Assembly: GCA_017614995.1 (NCBI GenBank)
Contig: JAGAAX010000023.1
Location: 1-64,000 of the forward strand
DNA length: 64,000 nucleotides
DNA from: Spirochaetaceae bacterium
GTDB taxonomy: Bacteria > Spirochaetota > Spirochaetia > Treponematales > Treponemataceae
Direction of reading: 5' to 3'
The notes beneath the pieces were generated by a model. It ran no database searches. It was given only the letters and a program-made list of their open reading frames with translations, and was not told the DNA's origin. This document shows positions 8,721 through 17,040 of the stretch, one piece after another; the first letter of the stretch is position 1, and each line of letters opens with the position of its first letter. Made by a program: the position numbers and the translations under genes.

Positions 8721-9458
8721 TTAATTCAGCGCAGACGGAAGCAGCATTGAGCCGGGGATTGTTTCCGGCAGAGACTGCTTTAAATCTGTCGGGCTTTCCG
8801 GCTTTTCAGTTTTTGTGCCGTCTTTAAGGCTGTTAAGCCAGTCAGACTGTGCAGAAGTGTCGCGCTTTTGAATTTCAATGTCGATGTACTTAAAGCCCAT
8901 TGCCGAGAAAATGCGCGTCAAAAGCTGCTTGTTATATTCGTCAGCTTCGTTAAGGAAGCCCGACCTTATAAGCTCAAGCTCCTGCTTTTTGCGCGCAACG
9001 TCAATTTCAGAAAAAACTTCCTGTGTGGTAATAAGCGAGAACACGTTATTGCTCTCGTCAAAAATCTGCTGGTTCGTAATGTCATTTGACAGAACAACGC
9101 TCGGCGGAATAGAAAGCTTGATTGCCGTTCTATCTTCTGAAATGTCAAAAGTTGCGGCGGTTATGTCCTCGATTCCGGCGCGGATTGTACCCGAATATTT
9201 GATAAGCGAATAGCTTTTTGACATGCCGAGCGCGCCGGTCTTTTTTACGGTGATTATGTCTGTGTACACAGATTTTATGCTAACCATCTCGGCGCACTGC
9301 TTGATTTCCTGCGCGGCAAGCACCGTAAGAGATTCATATTTTTGTTTTGAAAGCTTGTCCTTTAAAAGATAAAAACCGTAGGTCAAAGCACAGGCAAGCG
9401 CAAGAATTAAAATCAGCGAAATAAATGTCCATATAATCTTTCTTTTAATTGAACCCAT
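8721..9458 (-). CDS. DUF4230-type membrane-anchored protein
   Basis: A 245-residue protein with one N-terminal membrane segment (IIWTFISLILILALACALTYG). An extracytoplasmic domain follows with the features I associate with DUF4230: LAAQEIKQCAEMVSIKSVYT, then KYSGTIRAGIED and IKLSIPPSVVLSNDI, and a late ELIRSGFLNEADEYNKQLLTRIFSAMGFK stretch. The function of the family is unknown. It has its own Shine-Dalgarno (GGAG). It is upstream of the ABC operon on the same strand, but the promoter at 8628-8656 separates them. Confidence 0.65.
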   Translation of the reverse strand: MGSIKRKIIWTFISLILILALACALTYGFYLLKDKLSKQKYESLTVLAAQEIKQCAEMVSIKSVYTDIITVKKTGALGMSKSYSLIKYSGTIRAGIEDITAATFDISEDRTAIKLSIPPSVVLSNDITNQQIFDESNNVFSLITTQEVFSEIDVARKKQELELIRSGFLNEADEYNKQLLTRIFSAMGFKYIDIEIQKRDTSAQSDWLNSLKDGTKTEKPESPTDLKQSLPETIPGSMLLPSALN

Positions 9459-9496
9459 AAAATGCTCCAGTCAATTAAATATACTACTATTATTCT

Positions 9497-10999
9497 TCAA
9501 AATTCTTTTTCTAGCAACGAAATTTCTTCGATTAATGCTGAAGGAGTAAACGCATAGCTTGAGATTTTCTGCGCGGCTTTTTTTGAAGCAAAAGCATGTG
9601 CAAGCGACGCCTGAATTGCAGCGTCTTTTGCGCTCAAGCCCTGCGCAAGCAGCGCCGCCAAAAGCCCAGAAAGCACGTCGCCTGAACCGCCCTTTGCAAG
9701 AACCGGGCTGCCATGCGGATTAAAAAAAGCCTCAAACCCTGCATCAGAAAAAACTGAAATTATTGGCGTCGCGCCTTTAAGCACAAGCACAATGTCTTTA
9801 TAGGCTGTGCAGAACATTTTTGCAAAGCCCAGCCTGTCCTTCTGAATGTCGGCAGCAGACACGTCTGCAAGACCGCAAGTTTTAAGCAAAAATGCAAATT
9901 CTTTAGGGTGCGGCGTCAGAATGGTCTTTGCATCAGAGCCAGAACTGCCGGCGCGCGCCGCAAGAATAGACTTAAGAACGCCGCAATAAAACATGTCAGC
10001 ATCTAAGACAACGGGCAGATTTCTGTTATTTATAAGCTCAAGATAAGGCGCATAATCTTCTGCCTGCAAGCCAAGCCCCATGCCTATAGCAAGAGCGCTT
10101 GCGCCGTCAGGCACTTTATCTGCAAGCATAAGCTCATACGGTACAACAAAATGCGGCGCGCCAGCCCTGCTTACAAGGCTTACAAGCCCTGCCCCAAAAT
10201 GCAGGGCAGAATCAGCCGCCATTATAGCCGCGCCCGGCTTTGTGCCAGAAACAACCGCAACATGCCCGAAAGTGCCCTTGTGCACATTCTTCTTTGCGCG
10301 GGAAGGCAGCCTTAAATCAGATTCTTCTAAAAGCATGGCGTCGGGCTTAAACCCAGATTCAAAGACGGCACCGTTTATGCCGAGAGAAGCTGTATAAATC
10401 TTGCCGGTATAATCTTTTGCGCCGTCAAGATAAAGCTGAATTTTACCCGCCCCCATCGTTACAGTTTCATCTGCGGCAAACGCTGTGTAGCCGCCTTTAA
10501 TTGCACAGTCTAAGGCGCTCGGCACATCGCAGGCAATTTTGTAGCCGTCAAGCTTGTTCAGGGCAATAATAAGCTCTTCAATTTTTGTGTCTAAAACGCC
10601 ATGAAAGCCAGACCCGAAAAGACAGTCTACAATAAGAGGCGCGTCAAAAAGCTTGTCTATAAATTCTACGCCGGTCTTTTTAGCCCTTTCAGTCTGCTTT
10701 ATGCAGCCGCTGCTTTTTGGCGGCAAAACCTGAAGAACGCATGGCTCAACCTTGACAGAACCGAAAACTTTGTCCTTAAGCCGCCTTGCAAGCACAAGAC
10801 CGTCAGCACCGTTGTCGCCAGAACCGCAGACTATAAGCACACGAGCCTCTTTGCAACAGTTTTTTCCGGCTTCAAAAAAGCGCGCGGTACGTTCCTCTAA
10901 AGCAGCCGCGGCATTTTCCATAAGAATGTCTTCTGTAAGGCAGAGTTCAGTCTTTGCGCGCGTGTCTAAAGGTCTTGTATCTAAAAACAAAGATTTCAT
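9497..10999 (-). CDS. nnr: bifunctional NAD(P)HX epimerase / ADP-dependent NAD(P)HX dehydratase
   Basis: A 500-residue fusion of the two NAD(P)H-hydrate repair enzymes. The N-terminal half is the YjeF_N epimerase (MENAAAALEE, CGSGDNGADGLVLARRL, DCLFGSG). The C-terminal half is the ribokinase-like dehydratase (HKGTFGHVAVVSGTKPGAA, TPHPKEFAFLL, KGGSGDVLSGLLAALLAQG). It returns damaged hydrated NADH and NADPH to use. I chose ATG 10999; a TTG five codons upstream (11014) would overlap the stop of the preceding cation-transporter gene by 4 nt, so the pair is probably co-transcribed. Confidence 0.93.
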   Translation of the reverse strand: MKSLFLDTRPLDTRAKTELCLTEDILMENAAAALEERTARFFEAGKNCCKEARVLIVCGSGDNGADGLVLARRLKDKVFGSVKVEPCVLQVLPPKSSGCIKQTERAKKTGVEFIDKLFDAPLIVDCLFGSGFHGVLDTKIEELIIALNKLDGYKIACDVPSALDCAIKGGYTAFAADETVTMGAGKIQLYLDGAKDYTGKIYTASLGINGAVFESGFKPDAMLLEESDLRLPSRAKKNVHKGTFGHVAVVSGTKPGAAIMAADSALHFGAGLVSLVSRAGAPHFVVPYELMLADKVPDGASALAIGMGLGLQAEDYAPYLELINNRNLPVVLDADMFYCGVLKSILAARAGSSGSDAKTILTPHPKEFAFLLKTCGLADVSAADIQKDRLGFAKMFCTAYKDIVLVLKGATPIISVFSDAGFEAFFNPHGSPVLAKGGSGDVLSGLLAALLAQGLSAKDAAIQASLAHAFASKKAAQKISSYAFTPSALIEEISLLEKEF

Positions 11000-11010
11000 A
11001 GGCGGCTTTC

Positions 11011-12177
11011 TCAAATATATGGATTGTCTACAGTTACAACGCAGTAGACATCGGGGTATTTTGCGTGAATTTCCTCGTGGAGTGCCTTTTTAAGCTGTTC
11101 TGGCGAGAGTTTGCAGTTATGCGGACGCACAGCGTCAAAAATCAGATTTGTATGCGAAACACCCGGAACAATGCGCACGTCGTGCACCGAAATTCCAGAA
11201 TCGATTTTTTGGGCTGCATTTTTTGCCTCTTCTTTTAAGACTGCAAGCCGTTCATTTTCGGTGTCAATCGGGTCAAGGTGAATAATCGCCTCGCAGTTGA
11301 ATTTCTGTGCAAGGGCAATTTCTGCATCGTCAATAGATTCATGAAGCAGAAAAATGTCCTGATTGCCAGGCACTTCTGCATGAAGCGAAACCATAAGCCG
11401 CCCCGGACCGTAGTCGTGCACAAGCATGTCGTGAATAGCAATAATATATTTGTGCTTAAGCACCTCTTCTTCTATAGCATGCACAAGTTCTTTAGAAGGC
11501 GGCAGCCCAAGAAGCGGGTCAATCGTTTCTTTTGCAGAATCAATGCCTGTGTATAAAATGAATAAAGCCACAAGCAGGCCGGTAACTGCATCAAGCGGAA
11601 AATCAACATAAGGCGCAACTATAACAGAAACAAGGGCAACTGTAGTTGAAATCATATCACAGAGGCTGTCTTTCGCGGTAGCTTCCATTGCGGCAGAAGA
11701 AATCTTTTTTGCAACAGCATGATTGTAGACAAACATATAAAGCTTTACGCAGACAGCACATACCATTATAAAAAGCGCAAGCGGACTGTGAAGAATCTCT
11801 GACGGATTTTTGATTGAATCTACTGAAGTTGAAATAAGCTCAAAGCCCATAAGGATAATCAAGAAAGAGACAATCAGCCCCGTAATGTATTCTATGCGTC
11901 CATGCCCGAACGGATGCTCTGAATCCGGCTTTTTAGACGAAAGCTTGAAGCCGAGCAGCGAAATAAGCGAAGAAGCCGCATCAGACAGGTTGTTATAAGC
12001 ATCAGTTGTAACAGCCAGAGATTTTGAGATAATTCCGGCAAGAAGCTTAAAAACAAAAAGCACTATGTTCAAAAAAATTCCGACTATGCTGCAAAGCATT
12101 CCGTAAGCTGTGCGCACATCGGGATTGTCATAAGAAGTTCTATCTTTAATAAAAATCCTTGAAAGCAGTCCAATCAT
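11011..12177 (-). CDS. cation diffusion facilitator transporter
   Basis: A 388-residue CDF exporter with six predicted membrane segments. Segment II carries the metal site as ALVTTDAYNNLSDAASS-like sequence (here AVTTDAYNNLSDAASS), followed by HPFGHGRIEY, and segment V has DSLCDMISTTVALV. The cytoplasmic C-terminal domain (HDMLVHDYGPGRLMVSLHAEV) is of the metal-binding dimerisation type, with a further extension. The site is D-x3-D/D-x3-D-like with N replacing H in segment II, so manganese or iron is as likely as zinc. It is the first gene of a pair with the NAD(P)HX repair gene and has an AAGAGG ribosome-binding site. Confidence 0.88.
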   Translation of the reverse strand: MIGLLSRIFIKDRTSYDNPDVRTAYGMLCSIVGIFLNIVLFVFKLLAGIISKSLAVTTDAYNNLSDAASSLISLLGFKLSSKKPDSEHPFGHGRIEYITGLIVSFLIILMGFELISTSVDSIKNPSEILHSPLALFIMVCAVCVKLYMFVYNHAVAKKISSAAMEATAKDSLCDMISTTVALVSVIVAPYVDFPLDAVTGLLVALFILYTGIDSAKETIDPLLGLPPSKELVHAIEEEVLKHKYIIAIHDMLVHDYGPGRLMVSLHAEVPGNQDIFLLHESIDDAEIALAQKFNCEAIIHLDPIDTENERLAVLKEEAKNAAQKIDSGISVHDVRIVPGVSHTNLIFDAVRPHNCKLSPEQLKKALHEEIHAKYPDVYCVVTVDNPYI

Positions 12178-12237
12178 AAAAACCTCTTAAGCCATAATAG
12201 CACCAACGCAATTTTGCAACAAGCGGAAACAGCACTA

Positions 12238-13200
12238 TTATTCCATAACCTGCCACCAGCCGTTCTTGTCTGCACCGATACGCGTCAAAAGACCGTTTTC
12301 CTGAAGTTTTTTCATATTGCTAATGATGTTTTTTCTTGCAATGCCAACTTTTTCGGCAAGCTCATTCTGTGTAATGTTCGGGTTTTCCTTGATTGCATCC
12401 AGAATTTTCTGTTGATTTACAGTCACCTTTTGAGTAACCTTTACAGTAACCTTTCGGGCTTTAAGGGCATCTAAAATTGCTTCCAGCATAAAATCCACGA
12501 AAATTCCAGAATCAGTTTTTTCCGTTGAATCTTCAATTGCTTTATAATATGCAGCCTGATTTTTCCAAATCATATTTTCAATAGGAAGATGCGCAAAAAC
12601 AGGATTCCATTCAGCCAAAAGCCTGGACTGCCAGAACCGCCCCATACGACCATTCCCGTCTGCAAAAGGATGAATGAATTCAAATTCATAATGAAATACA
12701 GACGACTTTATGAGAATATGATCTTCAGATTTTCCCAGCCATTCAAACAAATCATCTATCAAAACAGGAACTCTTTCGGCAGGAGGTGCAATATGAGAAA
12801 TTCCTTCATTTCCAAGAACACCGACAGGTTCATGTCTGAAATACCCCGGATTGTCTACAAGTCCAAGTGCCATCATGCCATGAGCTTTCAACAAATCCTT
12901 ATAATCATACGGATTAAAACTCATAAATGAATCATAGGCTTTTATTGCATTCCGAACTTCCTGAACTTCTTTTACAGGAGCTATTACATGTTTTCCTTCA
13001 AGCAATGCCGTAACCTGCTCTTCGTTCAGCGTATTTCCTTCAATTGCAAGCGTACCGTGAATTGTTTTCATGCGGTTAACTTTCCGAAGTCTGATTTCAT
13101 CTGCCTGTTCCATACGAATGGCATAACGCTCCAATTGGGCAGATATTTCAGAGATGAGGTTGATAGTTTTTGCACTGACAGTAAACGGCGGTGTATACAT
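12238..13200 (-). CDS. Fic-domain AMP transferase with C-terminal winged helix
   Basis: A 320-residue Fic protein with the full catalytic motif HPFADGNGRMGR (about residues 176-187). The N-terminal inhibitory motif (TLAIEGN, S/T-x3-E-G/N) puts it in the class with an N-terminal inhibitory helix. It would move AMP from ATP onto a target protein. A short K-V-T repeat linker leads to a C-terminal winged helix (ITQNELAEKVGIARKNIISNM ... RIGADKNGWWQV) that closely resembles the one ending the AlbA_2 protein at 13.8 kb. It has its own promoter and starts 8 nt after TATAAT. Confidence 0.92.
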   Translation of the reverse strand: MYTPPFTVSAKTINLISEISAQLERYAIRMEQADEIRLRKVNRMKTIHGTLAIEGNTLNEEQVTALLEGKHVIAPVKEVQEVRNAIKAYDSFMSFNPYDYKDLLKAHGMMALGLVDNPGYFRHEPVGVLGNEGISHIAPPAERVPVLIDDLFEWLGKSEDHILIKSSVFHYEFEFIHPFADGNGRMGRFWQSRLLAEWNPVFAHLPIENMIWKNQAAYYKAIEDSTEKTDSGIFVDFMLEAILDALKARKVTVKVTQKVTVNQQKILDAIKENPNITQNELAEKVGIARKNIISNMKKLQENGLLTRIGADKNGWWQVME

Positions 13201-13208
13201 ACACGTTC

Positions 13209-13237
13209 ATTATATCAGAAAACCTGCGTTTTGTTTA
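13209..13237 (-). promoter_or_regulatory. promoter of the Fic gene, leaderless type
   Basis: On the minus strand TAAACA (13237-13232), a 17-nt spacer that ends in TGA (extended -10), then TATAAT (13214-13209). Eight bases later comes the ATG at 13200, with no Shine-Dalgarno between. This separates fic from the defence operon that ends at 13261. Confidence 0.6.
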
Positions 13238-13260
13238 GAAAAATGCTGTCAGTGTGAAAG

Positions 13261-13743
13261 TTAAAATTCCATAAAAGGCTTGTCGAATTCTTCTTCAAGC
13301 CAGAGCGTTATGCTTTCTGCAACATCTTCGATTTTTTGAGAACGGTTCTTTCCTCTGATTGAACATTCCCAGACAACGCCCACACGCCAGCCCTGCGCAA
13401 TAAGCTCGTCTATCTCTTTTTTGTCGCGTTCCTTGTTCCGCATGAATTTACTGCGCCAGAATTCCTGATTTGTCTTAGGAAAGTGGAATTTGCTGCATAT
13501 TTTTGAATCTTCGCCTGCCACACCGCTCCAGCCATGCGCGTGCCAGAAACAGCCGTTTACAAAAATAGCAGCATAATAATGCGGCAGCACAATATCAGGA
13601 CAGCCAGCCAAACGCCTGTCATTTTTGCGGAAGCGGAAACCGATTCTATGCAGTGCCGAGCGGATTTCTTTTTCCGGCGAAGTCTCTGTACTTCGGATAT
13701 GGGACATATTTTTGTGACGTTGTGCAAAGGTTAGTTTGTCCAT
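13261..13743 (-). CDS. vsr: Vsr very short patch repair endonuclease
   Basis: A 160-residue protein with the Vsr hallmarks: RHKNMSHIRSTETSPE near the start, FRFRKNDRRLAGCPDIVLPHY with the catalytic Asp, VNGCFWHAHGW, and FWRSKFMRNKERD. It nicks DNA at T:G mismatches formed when 5-methylcytosine deaminates, protecting the sites of a cytosine-5 methyltransferase. It is the last gene of the run that begins with a cytosine-5 methyltransferase at 22.8 kb (16 nt after the AlbA_2 gene), which supports that methyltransferase being its partner. Confidence 0.93.
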   Translation of the reverse strand: MDKLTFAQRHKNMSHIRSTETSPEKEIRSALHRIGFRFRKNDRRLAGCPDIVLPHYYAAIFVNGCFWHAHGWSGVAGEDSKICSKFHFPKTNQEFWRSKFMRNKERDKKEIDELIAQGWRVGVVWECSIRGKNRSQKIEDVAESITLWLEEEFDKPFMEF

Positions 13744-13759
13744 GGTACAGAATTACTCA

Positions 13760-15115
13760 TTATTTTATTTTCCAATAACCGCTGTTTGTTCTACCGATAC
13801 GCTTTACATAACCATTTTCTTTCAGGAAGTCTACATTTTTTTCGATTGCAGTTACGCTGTAGCCAAGTTTTTGTGCAATTGAAGTCATTGAAATGCGGGA
13901 ATCTTCTTCCATAAGTTCAAGAATTCGACGACGTACTTCCGAAAGATTTTTGCGCTGTGATTTCGGAGCAAATTCATTACCCAACTTATTACCCAACTTA
14001 TTACCCAACTTATTACCCAACTTCTGCTCGTCGGCAAAGTCAAATGTTGTTTTCATAAAGTTGCTTGTAAAGGTAAAAATATCGCTCTTGTAATAACTCA
14101 TTATTCTTGTCATGCCTGAACCAAGCTGTTCGACAAGTTCAAGATCGTGAAAAACACGCATTAACTCACGGTTTCGCGGCATAGAACAGCAATTGAAAAA
14201 ATCATCTTTTGAAAGCCCCTCAACAAGTCCGCCGTAAGTTGTAATTACAATTTTATCAGAAAAGATTTCAAAAAGAGGCGGTACTTCCCTTGTATAGTCA
14301 TTATGAACAACCGCATTAATCACAGCCTCACGAAGAGCAATAGGCTCGACAAGATGAGATTCCTTCCGCTCCATCGGAGTAATCTTTGTGCGCGTAACAT
14401 TCGCTACCTGAAGCCGTGTAAGAACAGATTTTACAGCCTTTACAAGACAGCAGTTTCCGAATTCCTCGGACTCAATCAAATCATATTTATCACTTCCAGA
14501 ATAGCGGGCAAGCTTTATCGACATTCCGTTTTCGTCTGCCAAAAGATACGCCGTATAATTGAAACGGCCATCAGGAGTCAAAAGCTCAAGAGACTTTGCA
14601 AACTGACTGTTCAACGGTTTTCCAAGTTCCTCGTAATAAATCTTAAGCTGAGCAAAAGTCAAATCCTGACGTGGAGAAGGAATCTTACCAAGTGAAAGCT
14701 TTGCCCGTGAAGAAAACTGCTCCATAATCATTTTATCAGTCATAGCACGCTTTGAAGAGCCGACACGCAAAAAACAACCGTCACTTGTCATTCCGAATTT
14801 CTTCAGATAATAAGGCTTTTCAGAACCGCTTGAAACTATCAGATGAACCACATCTTTATCATCACGCCTTTCAGCAACAATATCAAAAAGCCCAAGCGTT
14901 GCAGGCTGAATATTGTTTAAGATTTTATCTGCAACCTGACGCTGAACAAGATCAGAATTCTTTACACCAACAACATTCCCGTCATCCGCAATCCCGATAT
15001 ATAAATGTCCACCAGTCTTGGAATTTAAAAACGCAACAACCTCACTCTCAAATGATTCAGAGATTTCCTGCTTGTACTCAATTGTCTGTGATTCGGTATG
15101 AAATTCAGTTTGCAT
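13760..15115 (-). CDS. AlbA_2 / HATPase_c_4 regulator with winged helix
   Basis: A 451-residue protein in the COG2865-like group. The N-terminal AlbA_2 (Schlafen-type) domain reads EYKQEISES ... VVAFLNSKTGGHLYIGIADDG. A degenerate GHKL module (LREAVINAVVHNDYT, GGLVEGLSKDDFF, LELVEQLGSGMTRI) follows. A 4-residue repeat linker then leads to a winged helix ending GRTNSGYWKIK. Such proteins bind nucleic acid and often act as regulators in defence loci. It starts 12 nt after mcrC, so it is in the same operon and may control it. Confidence 0.85.
   Translation of the reverse strand: MQTEFHTESQTIEYKQEISESFESEVVAFLNSKTGGHLYIGIADDGNVVGVKNSDLVQRQVADKILNNIQPATLGLFDIVAERRDDKDVVHLIVSSGSEKPYYLKKFGMTSDGCFLRVGSSKRAMTDKMIMEQFSSRAKLSLGKIPSPRQDLTFAQLKIYYEELGKPLNSQFAKSLELLTPDGRFNYTAYLLADENGMSIKLARYSGSDKYDLIESEEFGNCCLVKAVKSVLTRLQVANVTRTKITPMERKESHLVEPIALREAVINAVVHNDYTREVPPLFEIFSDKIVITTYGGLVEGLSKDDFFNCCSMPRNRELMRVFHDLELVEQLGSGMTRIMSYYKSDIFTFTSNFMKTTFDFADEQKLGNKLGNKLGNKLGNEFAPKSQRKNLSEVRRRILELMEEDSRISMTSIAQKLGYSVTAIEKNVDFLKENGYVKRIGRTNSGYWKIK
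13976..14023 (-). repeat. four 12-bp in-frame tandem repeats
   Basis: Four perfect copies of a 12-bp unit (ATTACCCAACTT on the plus strand) code for repeated NKLG in the linker of the AlbA_2 protein. Any change in copy number stays in frame, so the repeat can change the linker length without inactivating the protein. Confidence 0.95.
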
Positions 15116-15127
15116 GACTTTTATCTC

Positions 15128-17023
15128 CTAATACTTCACAAATAACGGTTTATAGCTTTCTTCGCTTCTGCCACTATCCCGTTTCAGCTTTGCAATATCA
15201 ATGTGTTTATGCTGTCTTATTTCAGTTCCGAGAGAAAAAAGTTTATAAAAATCTCCGATACCATTACTACCAGCCGGATAATTCAATTCACGCATTTTCT
15301 GTGCATCTGCAACAAGAATCTCGGACTGATTAACCGTATATACGAAAAGTTCACCCTCTGGTTTTTCCTTTGATTTTCCTGTGTATATAACAATCCTTGA
15401 CGGAATTATCTGCAAATCCATTCCACGTAAGGCACCCCGACGGTCTCCAAGTCTGACATTATACAGTTTATTTCTCTGAACCCATTCAAGATGCTCTTTT
15501 GAACGGCAGTATCCAATCAGCATATATCTATTGTTAGAATCGATTTTATAATCATCTATCAAAATATCATTTACGTCATCAAATACTTGCATTTCTTTTA
15601 TTTGCACAGAAAAAGGTGTTTTTTTCTGATTCGCCGCAAGACTCATTATCTCACCTATCTGCCGCTTATATCCGTCCCCATGAGTTCCCTCATCTGCAAG
15701 ATTGAACGGATAGACAACAAGTTTCAGCCCATATTTAGCTTTTACTTCCTCATATACAAAAGGCTTAAGCTCTGCCTTAAATTTTTCTGTATAGGGATAA
15801 ACCAGTACAAGTTTTGGAATTATATCAAGAAAATAGCTGTCACCAAGATGATATTTCTGACCATAGGCATAAAGCTGATACATATCCTTTATGTCAATAA
15901 GATAGTTTTTATCGGGCATGGAAGAATCAAGATTTTTCCATTTAGTATCAATAATGATTGTATCATAGGCAGAAAAATTGCCTGCATCCTTTGACTCAAC
16001 AACAATATCCGGGCGCAAGCGGAATTTTCCATGTTCAGTATCGCCATATTTGTCTACAAGAAAATATTTTGAATGCTGGCTTGAAACTGCATAATCTTTT
16101 GCATATTTTTTGAATAAATGAGCTATAAAACTTTCAAAAAGCTTTTCTGCACTAAAAAGCAAAGACTGGTTTACATGGTTTCCGCTGAAAGTTGTGAAAC
16201 CTTTGTTAAGCAGAAACTGACTGCTCCACTGTAAAAGATTTTCATAAGTTGAAAAAAGTCTGTTAGACCGCAATGAAAAATTTAAATCAGCTTCAATATT
16301 TGAACTTGGCGGAATATCAGAAAAAAATGAAAGTAAAGAATAGCAACGATTTATATTGTTAGTAAGTTGTGAAATTTTCGAAAGCTTATATAAAGTCGAA
16401 ACAATAATTCTGTTTTGCGGAATATTCTCTATATATTTCAAATAACGGACTGCAAATTTAGTCTTATCTGCACAGTTTTTTGAAATCTGTTTTTGTATTA
16501 AAAGTTTTCCCTTTAAGAATTTCTGATTTTCTTCAATCTGCGTATAATTCTTCTTTATCCCATCCATCAAAAGCCGTTCAACTTCTGAAAGATAACGGCT
16601 GATATAAACTTCAAGAATAGGAAAATTCTCGCGTGTATCTAAGTTTGCATCTTGAAAAGATTTTGCCTGCGACTGTTGGAAACTTGCAAGCATTTTCAGG
16701 AAAACACGGCGACAAAGTTTTTTGTCATCTTCTTCCATGTTTCCGGTTTTATATATTTTCGGTAAGATTTCTATAACCTGACCGTCTTTAGTCTGGATTG
16801 TACCGACATACCGACCTGTTTTTATATACGGTCTTCCGCCCTTTACATGAACGGACATTACATCATCTGCATCCTGACCGCCTTTGTTTTCAAGAATGAA
16901 ATTCCACAGATTTTCAAAGGTTTTATGTTCAAGCTGAACTTCTTCACCAAGAAAAACACGGTTCTTTGACTTATCGCTGAGAATTCCAAATTCATGAATA
17001 ACTGCAGGCTTTGTTTTTGCCAT
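15128..17023 (-). CDS. mcrC: McrC-family restriction endonuclease subunit, extended
   Basis: A 631-residue McrC homologue. The N-terminal beta domain (HEFGILSDKSKN ... GRYVGTIQTKDGQVIEILPKIY) leads to a helical region. The nuclease core has the PD-(D/E)xK residues as RPDIVVESKD, then IIIDTKWK. E. coli McrC is about 350 residues; here a further domain of about 180 residues follows (YNVRLGDRRGALRGMDLQIIPSR, then ELNYPAGSNGIGDFYKLFSL), of a kind I associate with LlaJI-like subunits. With the upstream McrB it should form a nucleotide-driven restriction complex. It is 17 nt after mcrB. Confidence 0.85.
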   Translation of the reverse strand: MAKTKPAVIHEFGILSDKSKNRVFLGEEVQLEHKTFENLWNFILENKGGQDADDVMSVHVKGGRPYIKTGRYVGTIQTKDGQVIEILPKIYKTGNMEEDDKKLCRRVFLKMLASFQQSQAKSFQDANLDTRENFPILEVYISRYLSEVERLLMDGIKKNYTQIEENQKFLKGKLLIQKQISKNCADKTKFAVRYLKYIENIPQNRIIVSTLYKLSKISQLTNNINRCYSLLSFFSDIPPSSNIEADLNFSLRSNRLFSTYENLLQWSSQFLLNKGFTTFSGNHVNQSLLFSAEKLFESFIAHLFKKYAKDYAVSSQHSKYFLVDKYGDTEHGKFRLRPDIVVESKDAGNFSAYDTIIIDTKWKNLDSSMPDKNYLIDIKDMYQLYAYGQKYHLGDSYFLDIIPKLVLVYPYTEKFKAELKPFVYEEVKAKYGLKLVVYPFNLADEGTHGDGYKRQIGEIMSLAANQKKTPFSVQIKEMQVFDDVNDILIDDYKIDSNNRYMLIGYCRSKEHLEWVQRNKLYNVRLGDRRGALRGMDLQIIPSRIVIYTGKSKEKPEGELFVYTVNQSEILVADAQKMRELNYPAGSNGIGDFYKLFSLGTEIRQHKHIDIAKLKRDSGRSEESYKPLFVKY

Positions 17024-17040
17024 AAAATCAATTTCACTTT

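Noticed and set aside
13976-14023. Possible CRISPR-like or satellite repeat
   Set aside because: The units are head to tail without spacers and lie in frame in a coding linker.
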